DNA of 57,681 nucleotides from Prevotella sp. UBA3776. GTDB taxonomy: Bacteria; Bacteroidota; Bacteroidia; Bacteroidales; Bacteroidaceae. Below are positions 44,223 through 52,917 of this stretch, piece after piece (positions within the stretch are counted from its first letter, which is position 1; every line of letters begins with the position of its first letter). Location of the stretch: contig DFFM01000027.1 in the NCBI GenBank assembly GCA_002369515.1, positions 5,652-63,332 of the forward strand, in the 5' to 3' direction. The notes under the pieces were generated by a model. It saw nothing but the letters and a program-made list of their open reading frames with translations. It did no database searches and had not been told where the DNA came from. The translations under genes were made by a program, and so were the position numbers.

Positions 44223-44914
44223 TCTTTGTCTTTCAGCGTGTTGCTTTCTCCAAGATTGTTTTCAGCCGTCTCCTGGGCGTTGCCATCCTTCTCCTTCCTG
44301 CCGAACGAAATGGCCGAGAGTTCCTTGTGGTAGCCCAGCAGCAAGAGGAAGAAACTCACGGTGATGCTGGCGTCGGCAAAATTGAACACGGGGCTGAAGA
44401 ACGTGTATTCACTTCCACCGCACAGGGGCATCCACTGCGGCCACGTGAAGGTGACGAGCGGAAAGTAGAACATATCTACCACCTTGCCTTGCAGGAAAGG
44501 GGCGTAGCCCTGTCCGAAGGGCACGAAATAGGACACATAATCGGCCGACGAGGCATGGAAGATGAGTCCGTAGAACATGCAGTCGAACACATTGCCCAGC
44601 GCCCCCGCCAACAGCATCGACAGGCATACGATGTAGCCCCATCGGGCCTTGGCTTTCACCTGCATCCAGATGTAATAGCCGATGACCACCGACGCCACCA
44701 CCCTGAAGATGGTGAGGAGCGGCTTGTAGATGAAGCTCAGTCCGTAGGCCATGCCGTTGTTCTCGATGAACACCAGCTGGAACCAGTCGGCAATGTGTAT
44801 GCTCTCATGCAGGTGCATGGACGTCTTGACCACGATTTTGATGATCTGGTCAACTATCAAGATGGCTGCCACAATGAGACAAGCAGCCCTGCCTCGGGTC
44901 ATGAAATGTTTCAT
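44219..44914 (-). CDS. lspA: Lipoprotein signal peptidase
   Basis: A 231-aa aspartic protease of the inner membrane. The active-site aspartates sit in GNVFD (D111) and FNFADASI (D181). Four hydrophobic segments are seen, including LIVDQIIKIVVK near the N-terminus. Length is about 60 residues above the classical LspA, due to a periplasmic insert (between D111 and D181) and a charged C-tail, as in other Bacteroidetes. It cleaves the signal peptide of prolipoproteins before the lipidated cysteine, so it would process the lipoproteins predicted in this window. The gene follows the dksA-like gene after a 157-base repeat-rich spacer, and overlaps DUF4296 by ATGA. Confidence 0.95.
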   Translation of the reverse strand: MKHFMTRGRAACLIVAAILIVDQIIKIVVKTSMHLHESIHIADWFQLVFIENNGMAYGLSFIYKPLLTIFRVVASVVIGYYIWMQVKAKARWGYIVCLSMLLAGALGNVFDCMFYGLIFHASSADYVSYFVPFGQGYAPFLQGKVVDMFYFPLVTFTWPQWMPLCGGSEYTFFSPVFNFADASITVSFFLLLLGYHKELSAISFGRKEKDGNAQETAENNLGESNTLKDKE

Positions 44915-44956
44915 TTATTCAACTGCCGTTGACGAGCCTTCGGCTCATGGGTTTCA

Positions 44957-45066
44957 GGTAGTTAACTGGAGTTAGCGGACATTACTTCTCCATTCGACAA
45001 GCTATTGTCCGTTAACTCCACGAGCCGCAGGCTCGTTAACTTCCAATAACTCCTGCTAACTTCCGT
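44957..45066. repeat. GGAGTTA hairpin element, copy near lspA
   Basis: Arms GGAGTTAGCGGAC (44968-44980) and GTCCGTTAACTCC (45007-45019) pair nearly perfectly; the loop holds CATTACTTCTCC and CAAGCTATT. A second hairpin GAGCC-GCA-GGCTC is at 45022-45034, followed by AACTTCC and AACTCCTGC units. It lies between the dksA-like gene and lspA. Confidence 0.85.
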
Positions 45067-45071
45067 TTCAT

Positions 45072-45458
45072 TTAGTGTTTCTTTGCCATTTTCGAAGCAA
45101 CGCTTAGCGTGGCATGCGGCACGGCGCGCAGACGCTCTTTCGGAATGAGCTCGCCCGTCATCCTGTCAATGCCATACGTCTTGTTCTCTATGCGCACCAG
45201 GGCGGCCTCAAGGCCCTGGATGAACTTCTGCTGGCGGCTGGCAAGCTGTATGAGCTCCTCCTTGCTCTGGGTGGCGCTGCCCTCCTCGAGCACCTTGTAG
45301 GTGGGCGACGTGTCGTCCACATCGTTGCCGTCCTTGTTCATGAGTTGGCGCATCATGGCGTTGTAGTCTCGTTTTGCCAGTGCCAGTTTCTCGTTGATGA
45401 TGACGCGGAACTCTTCCAATTCCTCGTCACTATACCGCTTTTTCTCTGTCATGGTCAT
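45072..45458 (-). CDS. DksA/TraR-like protein lacking the zinc-finger cysteines
   Basis: A 128-aa coiled-coil protein. The C-terminal part follows the DksA/TraR zinc-finger layout (ENKTYGIDRMTGELIPKERL, RAVPHATL), but the four expected cysteines are D98, T101, S119 and S122. So zinc cannot be bound in the usual way. Non-zinc DksA types exist in other bacteria (DksA2), and Bacteroidetes members often have this form. DksA-type proteins bind RNA polymerase through its secondary channel and modulate transcription with ppGpp. It is 23 bases downstream of ileS on the same strand, so probably co-transcribed. Start at 45458 (MTMTEKK) or the inner methionine. Confidence 0.88.
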   Translation of the reverse strand: MTMTEKKRYSDEELEEFRVIINEKLALAKRDYNAMMRQLMNKDGNDVDDTSPTYKVLEEGSATQSKEELIQLASRQQKFIQGLEAALVRIENKTYGIDRMTGELIPKERLRAVPHATLSVASKMAKKH

Positions 45459-45481
45459 TAAAAATGTTTATGTTAAGGTTT

Positions 45482-48400
45482 TTAGACTTTTGTGATTTTT
45501 ATGTTCAGTTTGAAGTCGTCGAACTCGGTCTCCGTGCCATCATTGTCGGCCAGTTCGATGCTGTCGGCCAGCACCTGCGAGCCGATGTAGTCGCCGTAGC
45601 TCTCCACCGATGCCCTCACCTGTTCGTTGGGGGCGATCGTCACGCTGATGCGGTCCGTAATCTCCAGCCCGCCGTCCTTGCGCAGGTTCTGTATGCGGTT
45701 GATGAGCTCGCGGGCCATGCCTTCCTTGAGCAGCTCGTCGGTGAGCTCCACCTCGAGTGCCACGGTCAGGTTGCCCTCGTTCGAGACCAGCCAGCCGGGA
45801 ATGTCCTCGCTGATGATTTCCACGTCGGCAGCCTCCACCACAGCCTCCTGGCCTTCCACACTCAGGGCGATGCTGCCCTTCTCCTCGAGCAGGGCAATCT
45901 GCTCCTGACTGAGCTGTCCCATTTGTGCAGCCACGCCCTTCATCAGTTTGCCGAACTTCTTACCCATGGTGCGGAAGTTGCACTTCACCTTCTTCACCAG
46001 CACACCGGCACCCTCAACGAACTTCAGCTCCTTCACGTTCACCTCGTTCATGATCAGGTCCTTCACAGCCTCGATGTGCATGCGCTGCTTCTCGTCCACG
46101 GCGGGAATCATGATTTGCTGCAGCGGCTGACGCACCTTGATGTTCACCTTGCGGCGCAGCGCAAGCGTCATCGACGTAATCTTCTGAGCCATCTCCATGC
46201 GGGCCTCCAGGTCCTTGTCGATGAGCCGTTCGTCGGCCACGGGGAACGATTCCAGGTGAACGCTGTCCTTCTCTCCGCCCAAGTCCTTGTAGAGCTGGTC
46301 GGCATAGAATGGAGCCAATGGCGCCAGCAGTCGGCTCACCGTGAGCAGACAGGTGTAGAGCGTCTGATAGGCCGAGCGTTTGTCGTCGCTCATCTCCTTG
46401 CCCCAGAAGCGTTTGCGGTTGAGCCGCACGTACCAGTTGCTCAGGTCGTCATTGACAAACGCGTCAATCAGTCTGCCCGCGCGCGTGGGGTCGTAGCCGT
46501 CAAGTTCGCGCGTGACGCCTTCCACCAACGTGTTGAGGCACGAAAGGATCCACCGGTCAATCTCCGGTCTGTCGCCTTCGGCGCCGTCCTGTCCGGGCTC
46601 CCACCCGTCCACGTTGGCATAAAGGGCGAAGAAGCTGTACGTATTATATAAGGTGCCGAAAAACTTGCGCCTCACCTCGTCCACGCCGTTGGGGTCGAAC
46701 TTCAGGTTGTCCCAAGGCTCCGAATTGGTCATCATGTAGAAGCGCACCGCGTCGGCGCCATACTTGTCAATCATGTCAAACGGGTTCACCACGTTGCCCA
46801 CGTGCTTCGACATTTTGTTGCCCTTGGCGTCGAGCACCAGTCCGGTGGAGATGACGTTTTTGAAGGCCACCGAGTCGAACACCATCGTGCCGATGGCATG
46901 CAGCGTGAAGAACCATCCACGCGTCTGGTCAACGCCCTCGTTAATGAACTCAGCCGGGAACGCCTTCCTTTCGTCAATGGCCTCACGGTTCTCGAACGGA
47001 TAGTGAATCTGTGCGTAGGGCATCGAGCCCGAGTCGAACCACACGTCGATGAGGTCGCTCTCGCGCTTCATGGGCTTTCCGCTCTCGCTCACCAGCACGA
47101 TGTCGTCCACGTAGGGACGGTGCAGGTCAATGCGGTCATAGTTCTCCTGACTCATGTCGCCCGGCACGAATCCCTTCTCCTTCAACGGGTTCACGCCCAT
47201 CACGCCAGCCTCCACGGCCTTCTCTATCTCGTTGTAGAGTTCTTCCACGCTCCCGATGCACTTCTCCTTTCCGTCCTCGTCGCGCCAGATGGGCAGCGGA
47301 GTGCCCCAAAAACGGCTTCGCGACAAGTTCCAGTCGTTCAGGTTCTCCAGCCAGTTGCCGAAGCGTCCCGTACCGGTCGATTCGGGCTGCCAGTTGATGG
47401 TTTTGTTCAGCTCCACCATGCGGTCTTTCTTGGCCGTCGAACGGATGAACCACGAGTCGAGCGGATAGTAGAGCACCGGTTTGTCCGTGCGCCAGCAGTG
47501 CGGATAGTTGTGTACATGCTTCTCGATGCGCAGCGCCGTACCCTCCTGTTTCATCTCCATGCAGATGACGATGTTCAGGTCCTCGGCCTTCTGCGCGGCC
47601 TTCTCGTCATATTTGCCACCCACATTGAACGCCGGGTCGTAGGCGTTTTTCACATAGTCGCCGGCATGGTGGCCGTATTTCTTCACATCCACGCAAGCCT
47701 TCACGAAGTTGGCGTCCAGCTCGTCCACCACATAGTATTTCCCTTCCAGGTCAACCATGGGACGGGTCTCCCCCTTCTTACTGATGAGGAACAGGCTGGG
47801 CACCTTGGCGTCCTTGGCCACCTTGGCGTCGTCCGCACCAAACGTGGGGGCGATGTGAACGATGCCCGTACCGTCCTCGGTGGTCACATAGTCGCCGGGA
47901 ATCACGCGGAAAGCCTCGCTCTCCATCTCCACGAATCGGTCCTTGCCGTTTTCGCCCTCAAACACCTTGTCGGCATGGCGCTCGGCATATTCGCCCACAA
48001 AGTCGGGAGCGTTCTTGTCCAGCTTGGCCGAAGGCTTCACCCACGGCATCAGCTGGCGGTACTTCAGCCCCACCAGCTCTTCGCCCTTGTAGTGCCCCAC
48101 AATGCGATAGGGCACGAACTTCTCCCCCTTCTTGTATTCAGGCATCTCGCCGTCGTCCGTAATCTGTCCCTCGGGGTTCAGATAAGCGTTCACCCTGCTT
48201 TCCGCCATCACGATGGTCACCCGCTCGCCGTCGTACTGGTTGTACGTCTGCACGGCCACATAGTCGATTTTCGGGCCCACGCAGAGCGCCGTGTTCGACG
48301 GTAGCGTCCAGGGCGTAGTGGTCCACGCCACAAAACAAGCCTTGCCCCATCGCGTCCATTCCTCGCGCGGGTTCACCATTTCGAAGAGAGCCGTCACCGT

Positions 48401-49039
48401 GGTGTCCTTCACGTCGCGGTAGCACCCCGGCTGGTTCAGCTCGTGGCTCGACAGCCCCGTGCCGGCCGCGGGCGAATAAGGCTGAATGGTATATCCCTTG
48501 TAGAGCAGCCCCTTGTTGTAGAGCTGTCTCAGCAGCCACCAGAGCGTTTCAATGTATTTGTTGTCATACGTGATGTAAGGATGGTCCAAGTCAACAAAGT
48601 ACCCCATCCGCTCAGTCAGCTCACGCCATTCCTGCGTGAACTTCATCACGTTCTCGCGGCACTTGTGGTTATACTCCTCCGTAGAGATGTATCTTGGCGA
48701 CTCATGGTTGTCAATGTCAGCCTTGGTGATGCCCAGCTCCTTCTCGACGCCCAGTTCCACCGGCAAACCGTGGGTGTCCCACCCCGCCTTGCGGTGAACC
48801 TGGAACCCCCTCATCGTCTTGTAGCGGTTGAACGTATCCTTAATGCTTCTTGCCAGCACGTGGTGAATGCCGGGATGACCGTTGGCCGAGGGAGGCCCCT
48901 CGAAGAAAACGAATTGTTTACACCCCTCGCGTTCATCGATACTACGGTGGAAGATGTCGTTCTTTTCCCATTGGGCAAGAACTTCCTGATTGGTCTCTGA
49001 CAGATTCAGACCTTTGTGTTCGGCAAATCTCTTAGCCAT
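45482..49039 (-). CDS. ileS: Isoleucyl-tRNA synthetase
   Basis: A 1185-aa class I synthetase. The HIGH equivalent is GHPGIHH (residues 54-60), and the KMSKS equivalent is KMSKH (K742-H746). The editing domain, with TTPWTLPSNTALCVGP and TEDGTGIVHIAPTFG, lies between. The C-terminal part has an anticodon-binding domain (DGYDPTRAGRLIDAFVNDDL) and a long extension. Length and the GHPGIHH/KMSKH motif set resemble the eukaryotic-like IleRS2 type, which differs from E. coli-type enzymes and is often less sensitive to mupirocin. It charges tRNA-Ile and edits valine errors. It is the first gene of the set ileS, dksA-like, lspA, DUF4296, 69-aa. Confidence 0.97.
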   Translation of the reverse strand: MAKRFAEHKGLNLSETNQEVLAQWEKNDIFHRSIDEREGCKQFVFFEGPPSANGHPGIHHVLARSIKDTFNRYKTMRGFQVHRKAGWDTHGLPVELGVEKELGITKADIDNHESPRYISTEEYNHKCRENVMKFTQEWRELTERMGYFVDLDHPYITYDNKYIETLWWLLRQLYNKGLLYKGYTIQPYSPAAGTGLSSHELNQPGCYRDVKDTTVTALFEMVNPREEWTRWGKACFVAWTTTPWTLPSNTALCVGPKIDYVAVQTYNQYDGERVTIVMAESRVNAYLNPEGQITDDGEMPEYKKGEKFVPYRIVGHYKGEELVGLKYRQLMPWVKPSAKLDKNAPDFVGEYAERHADKVFEGENGKDRFVEMESEAFRVIPGDYVTTEDGTGIVHIAPTFGADDAKVAKDAKVPSLFLISKKGETRPMVDLEGKYYVVDELDANFVKACVDVKKYGHHAGDYVKNAYDPAFNVGGKYDEKAAQKAEDLNIVICMEMKQEGTALRIEKHVHNYPHCWRTDKPVLYYPLDSWFIRSTAKKDRMVELNKTINWQPESTGTGRFGNWLENLNDWNLSRSRFWGTPLPIWRDEDGKEKCIGSVEELYNEIEKAVEAGVMGVNPLKEKGFVPGDMSQENYDRIDLHRPYVDDIVLVSESGKPMKRESDLIDVWFDSGSMPYAQIHYPFENREAIDERKAFPAEFINEGVDQTRGWFFTLHAIGTMVFDSVAFKNVISTGLVLDAKGNKMSKHVGNVVNPFDMIDKYGADAVRFYMMTNSEPWDNLKFDPNGVDEVRRKFFGTLYNTYSFFALYANVDGWEPGQDGAEGDRPEIDRWILSCLNTLVEGVTRELDGYDPTRAGRLIDAFVNDDLSNWYVRLNRKRFWGKEMSDDKRSAYQTLYTCLLTVSRLLAPLAPFYADQLYKDLGGEKDSVHLESFPVADERLIDKDLEARMEMAQKITSMTLALRRKVNIKVRQPLQQIMIPAVDEKQRMHIEAVKDLIMNEVNVKELKFVEGAGVLVKKVKCNFRTMGKKFGKLMKGVAAQMGQLSQEQIALLEEKGSIALSVEGQEAVVEAADVEIISEDIPGWLVSNEGNLTVALEVELTDELLKEGMARELINRIQNLRKDGGLEITDRISVTIAPNEQVRASVESYGDYIGSQVLADSIELADNDGTETEFDDFKLNIKITKV

Positions 49040-49097
49040 TTTGTCTTTTGCTTTCTATTTATTGTGGTTATTTTGTTCTTTTTCTCATTTTAAGGCG

Positions 49098-49129
49098 CAA
49101 AGGTATAAAAAAAAAATCAGCCAACCAAG
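49098..49129 (-). promoter_or_regulatory. ileS promoter
   Basis: On the minus strand: CTTG (49129-49126), 20 bases, TACCTTTG (49105-49098), followed by CG. The leader would be about 50 bases before the ATG at 49039. Confidence 0.6.
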
Positions 49130-49540
49130 TTTTTTACACATATTAGTATTTTTAAGCCATACGCAGGACGGATGGAGGGAAAAAGTCCACCGCCAGCAGC
49201 TGACGACGGTGCGGCGAGTTTCGCCATGTGCGTTTCAAACTTTTCGAACCCCCAACCCGGTTCAATCGGGCAAGAACAAAATATAGCCATTGGCCAGATC
49301 GTTATAGCGGAGACTTTGTTTTTTCGTAGTTTCAGAATGGCTCAAATAGTTCTTTTTATGGTTCAACTATCAGTTTAACTAAAGATTTATTGTGTATTGA
49401 TACTTTTCCCATTGAATACTCTTGGTCATTGATGGCCCAAGTGTCGTTATACCTTATAATAAAATAGGTGAAACGTAAAAAAAAAAACGTTTAATTCAAG
49501 TGTCGCCGAACTTCGCTTTGAAACAAAGCCTTCGAATTTT

Positions 49541-49606
49541 CTCCGTCTCGGCAAAAGAAGAATTGTTTTTCTTGTTCTACGCTCCTCTTTCCGTAACATT
49601 GCCATC
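49541..49606 (+). repeat. Diverged copy of the promoter-carrying repeat
   Basis: CTCCGTCTCG (49541-49550), an A-rich and then T-rich tract, CTTG, 19 bases and TAACATTG (49594-49601). The same layout as the maeB promoter repeats, with TAACATTG in place of TAACTTTG. Confidence 0.7.
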
Positions 49607-49847
49607 TAAACCATGCTCTGCACTCCGTATGAGGCAAACGCTTTCAGCGAGGCCGACTGGCCGTTGACCGGCGGCGGTCTGCTTGGCGAACAGAAAGGGT
49701 GAGCAATGAGCGGAGGGTTGGGGTTTGACGGCAGGCGAAGCGGGCGGACGGGCGTCGCGAAGCCGAAAACGATGTGGAAAAATGCAGAAAAAAGGGGCTC
49801 GGGGCTATTTTTTTGTTCAAAAAAACGCGCGTTTGCTGGAAAATTGT

Positions 49848-49855
49848 TATATTTG
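49848..49855 (+). promoter_or_regulatory. rlmD -7 box
   Basis: TATATTTG, 31 bases before the ATG at 49887. The -33 element is unclear. Confidence 0.5.
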
Positions 49856-49886
49856 TAGCCAAATAAGAAAACACACTCAGACAATT

Positions 49887-51338
49887 ATGGGCAGAAAGAA
49901 AAAGCCACTACCAATACTGGAAAACATTACCATCACCGATTGTGCAGCGGAAGGCAAGTCGTTGGCCAGGGTCAACGACATGGTTGTTTTTGTGCCTTGG
50001 ACGGTGCCGGGCGATGTGGTTGACGTGCAGGTGCGCCGCAAGAAGCACAGTTTCATGGAGGCCGAGGTGGTGAGGGTGAGAGAGTACAGCAAGGTACGCA
50101 CGACTCCCTTTTGCCAGCACTTCGGCACGTGCGGCGGCTGCAAATGGCAGATGCTGCCTTACGACGAACAGCTGAAGATGAAACAGCGTCAGGTGTTCGA
50201 CCAGCTGCACCGCATCGGGAAGATTGAACTGCCTGAGTTCGACCCCATCCTGGGGAGCGCGCGCACACAGGCGTACCGCAACAAACTGGACTTTGGATGT
50301 GCCAACAAACGTTATCTGACGAACGACGAGATAAAGAACCTGCCGCCCGCCACCAACGAGGGGGGCGAAAGGGACAGCGCGAAGAACCGGCCCGCCATTG
50401 GGTTCCACATTACGGGGGCCTTTGACAAGATTCTGCCCATTGAGAAGTGCTGGCTCATGGACGACCTGCACAACGAGATACGCAACGAGATACGCGACTA
50501 TGCGACGGGTCATGGGCTTTCGTTTTTCGACCTGCGCGCCCAGGTGGGGATGCTGCGCGACGTCATCATTCGGAACTCGAACAGCGGCGAGTGGATGGTG
50601 ATCGTGCAGTTTCACTTCGACGAGACGGGCGGCGAGAAAGAGACAAAAGCGCTACTTGAGCATATTGCCGACAAGTTTCCGCAAATCAGCTCGTTGCTTT
50701 ACTTGGACAACCAGAAGTGCAACGACACCATTGGCGACCAGCAAATCATCACCTTCAAGGGCAAAGACCATATTTACGAGCTTATGGAGGACCTGCGATT
50801 CAAGGTGGGGCCGAAAAGCTTCTACCAAACGAACACGGATCAGGCTTACCACCTCTACTGCGTGGCCAGGGAGTTTGCACAGCTGACGGGACAGGAAACG
50901 GTGTATGACCTCTACACAGGCACGGGCACCATTGCCAACTTCGTGGCCAGGAGGGCCAAACGGGTGATTGGCATCGAGTATGTGCCGGAAGCGATTGAGG
51001 ACGCCAAGGTGAACGCTGACATCAACGGCATCGACAACACGCTGTTCTTTGCGGGCGACATGAAGGACATTCTGACGGACGACTTCATTGGGGAGCACGG
51101 ACGGCCGGACGTGGTGATCACCGACCCGCCGCGAGCGGGCATGCACCCCGACGTGGTGGCCACCATTCTCAGGGCGCATCCAAGGAGAATCGTCTATGTG
51201 AGCTGCAACCCCGCCACGCAGGCGCGCGACCTGGCGCTGCTTGACGCGAAGTACAGGGTGGAGCGTGTGCAGCCCGTTGACATGTTTCCACACACTCCCC
51301 ACGTGGAGAACGTGGTGCTGCTGACGGAAAGGGAGTGA
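49887..51338 (+). CDS. rlmD: 23S rRNA (uracil-5-)-methyltransferase RlmD
   Basis: A 483-aa protein from the ATG at 49887 (MGRKKKPLPILENITI), chosen because the TRAM domain begins there; the frame is open from 49725. The TRAM domain (residues about 10-70) is followed by iron-sulfur cysteines C76, C82 and C85 in CQHFGTCGGCKW. The SAM-binding motif is VYDLYTGTGTIANFVA, and the catalytic loop DPPRAGMHPDV and YVSCNPATQARDL (nucleophilic cysteine) are at the C-terminus. It methylates uracil in 23S rRNA (U1939 in E. coli), or could be the RumA/TrmA-like paralogue RlmCD. Monocistronic, with a repeat-rich 3' spacer. Confidence 0.93.
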   Translation: MGRKKKPLPILENITITDCAAEGKSLARVNDMVVFVPWTVPGDVVDVQVRRKKHSFMEAEVVRVREYSKVRTTPFCQHFGTCGGCKWQMLPYDEQLKMKQRQVFDQLHRIGKIELPEFDPILGSARTQAYRNKLDFGCANKRYLTNDEIKNLPPATNEGGERDSAKNRPAIGFHITGAFDKILPIEKCWLMDDLHNEIRNEIRDYATGHGLSFFDLRAQVGMLRDVIIRNSNSGEWMVIVQFHFDETGGEKETKALLEHIADKFPQISSLLYLDNQKCNDTIGDQQIITFKGKDHIYELMEDLRFKVGPKSFYQTNTDQAYHLYCVAREFAQLTGQETVYDLYTGTGTIANFVARRAKRVIGIEYVPEAIEDAKVNADINGIDNTLFFAGDMKDILTDDFIGEHGRPDVVITDPPRAGMHPDVVATILRAHPRRIVYVSCNPATQARDLALLDAKYRVERVQPVDMFPHTPHVENVVLLTERE

Positions 51339-51512
51339 CAAGGACTTCAAGGACTTCAAGGAGTTACAAGGAGTTCAAGGAGTTACCAGGAGTTACAAGG
51401 AAGTTAACAGCCTTTTAGGCAGTGGAGTTAGCGGAAGTTAGCGGACATTAGTTCCCATCAGAACGGCTTGTCAGCATATCATCTGTAAACTGTAAACTAT
51501 CGCTAACTCCTA
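51339..51512 (+). repeat. GGAGTT hairpin element, copy between rlmD and the porin
   Basis: From 51339: (CAAGGACTT / CAAGGAGTTA)n units, then GGAGTTAGCGGAAGTTAGCG and GACATTAGTTCCC as core, then ACTATCGCTAACTCC at 51496-51510. The arms pair partially, enclosing the core. It belongs to the same family as 44957, 52701 and 57513. Confidence 0.85.
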
Positions 51513-51577
51513 GGGGGCTCTCTAAACGCTATGAATAAACGAAAAACAAAATGTTTAACCCACTAATGAACAACACT

Positions 51578-52675
51578 ATGAAAAAGAGATTTTTAACTGC
51601 TTGCCTGCTGGTCATGGCCACGCTGAGCATGAGCGCACAGGACAAACCCAAGCGCTGGTATGAAGACATCAAGTTCAGCGGCTACGGCATGCTGCAATAT
51701 CAGGGACAAGACAAGGAGGGGGCAAAAACCAACTCGTTCAACCTGCGACTGGCGCGTTTCATTCTCGACGGAAAGATAGGGGAGTTCGACTGGCGCGCGC
51801 AAATTCAGGGCACCAACGCCAAGGGGCCGGGTGAGCCTACGGTGCAGCTGGTGGACCTCTACACCGAATGGAGGAAATATCCCGAGCTGAAGGTCAGGGT
51901 GGGACAGTTCAAAAGGGCTTTCACCTTTGAGAACCCCACGCACCCCATCACGCAGGGCTGGCGCGGATATGCCGACGTGATCAACCGTCTGTCGGGATTT
52001 GGCGACAGGGCCGGTGAGAAATCGTCGGGCGGACGTGACATCGGCGTGCAGCTGGCGGGCGACCTGCTGCCTGACGCAAGCGGACGCAAGTGGCTCCACT
52101 ACCAGGTGGGCGTGTATAACGGCGAGGGCATCAACCGCAGCGACAAGAACAACCAGAAGGACATCATCGGCGGCGTTTGGGTGATGCCCATGAAGGGTGT
52201 GCGCATCGGCGCGTTCGGATGGCACGGCAGCCACGGCGACATGATTGTGGGCTACAACGATGCAGGCGCGGCCATCACGGGCAATGTGCCCCTGAACCGA
52301 TACTGTCTCTCGGCCGAATATGACAAAGACGAATATACGTTCCGCGCCGAGTACCTGCATTCGCAGGGATGGGGAACGGGCGTGGTTGGCAGCAACATCA
52401 TCAACAAGAGCCTAGGCGACAAGGCCGACGGATGGTATGTGTTCGGCATTGTACCACTGATCAAGTCGAAGCTCCACGCCAAGGCCCGCTATCAGACCTA
52501 CCGCGTGTCGAAGGAGTGGGACTCGTCAGTCAACCAGGTGGAATGTGGTTTAAACTACTTCTTCAGCAAGAACCTGGAGCTGCACGTGGAGTATTCGCAC
52601 GTGAACGACCGCAACCTGGCTCCCGGCAACCACAACTACAACCTGCTGGACGTGGAAATGGACTTCAGATTCTAG
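51578..52675 (+). CDS. Porin (Porin_O_P family)
   Basis: A 365-aa outer-membrane protein with a signal peptide from the ATG at 51578 (MKKRFLTACLLVMATLSMSA). The upstream ATG at 51551 adds nine residues of no known use. Strands alternate with aromatic girdles: KFSGYGMLQYQG, FNLRLARFILDG, LKVRVGQFKRAFTFENPTHP, HYQVGVYNGEGIN, and a terminal LLDVEMDFRF ending in the outer-membrane F. This resembles phosphate-selective or OprO/OprP-type porins of the Porin_O_P family. The substrate is not determinable. The gene is flanked by two repeat elements. Confidence 0.85.
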   Translation: MKKRFLTACLLVMATLSMSAQDKPKRWYEDIKFSGYGMLQYQGQDKEGAKTNSFNLRLARFILDGKIGEFDWRAQIQGTNAKGPGEPTVQLVDLYTEWRKYPELKVRVGQFKRAFTFENPTHPITQGWRGYADVINRLSGFGDRAGEKSSGGRDIGVQLAGDLLPDASGRKWLHYQVGVYNGEGINRSDKNNQKDIIGGVWVMPMKGVRIGAFGWHGSHGDMIVGYNDAGAAITGNVPLNRYCLSAEYDKDEYTFRAEYLHSQGWGTGVVGSNIINKSLGDKADGWYVFGIVPLIKSKLHAKARYQTYRVSKEWDSSVNQVECGLNYFFSKNLELHVEYSHVNDRNLAPGNHNYNLLDVEMDFRF

Positions 52676-52700
52676 GAACTCCATCTATTGATTCATGCTG

Positions 52701-52889
52701 CGCATGTTAAGTAAGCAAGAAGTTGCAAGGAGTTGCAAGACATCAGTCTTCACGCTGAGCCGACTTTCCGAAATGGATTACAGGAATAAAGCTATCGCCT
52801 TGAACTCCTTGGAACTCCTTGAACTCCTTGAACTCCTTGGAACTCCTTGAACTCCTTGAACTCCTTGGAACTCCTTGGAACTCCTTGAA
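52701..52889 (+). repeat. GGAGTT hairpin element upstream of hppA (most complete copy)
   Basis: Starts CGCATGTTAAGTAAGCAAGA (52701), then CAAGGAGTTGCAAGACATCA, a loop of about 60 bases, AAAGCTATCGCC, then nine tandem AACTCCTTG units (52803-52887) with 9-10 base spacing. Its right end is 28 bases before the hppA start. The window's right end carries the same element in the opposite orientation. Confidence 0.92.
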
Positions 52890-52917
52890 CCCAATTTATT
52901 AACCAAATAACAAAACT

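Larger units (their letters stand above)
49040..49886. other. Spacer between ileS and rlmD with a relict promoter repeat
   Basis: About 850 bases with no credible gene. It has the ileS promoter, an unassigned middle part, the diverged promoter-carrying repeat at 49541-49606 and the rlmD -7 box (49848-49855). The frame at 49725-49886 is an in-frame upstream extension of rlmD without domain support. Confidence 0.55.

Noticed and set aside
49040..49886. tRNA or other stable RNA gene in the long spacer
   Set aside because: No TTCGAATCC-type T-arm with a matching acceptor stem; the TTCGAACCC at about 49238 lacks the rest of a cloverleaf.
52796..52890. Possible CRISPR array from regular AACTCCTTG repeats
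   Set aside because: Units are 9-10 bases with no unique spacers and no cas genes, so this is a simple tandem repeat.
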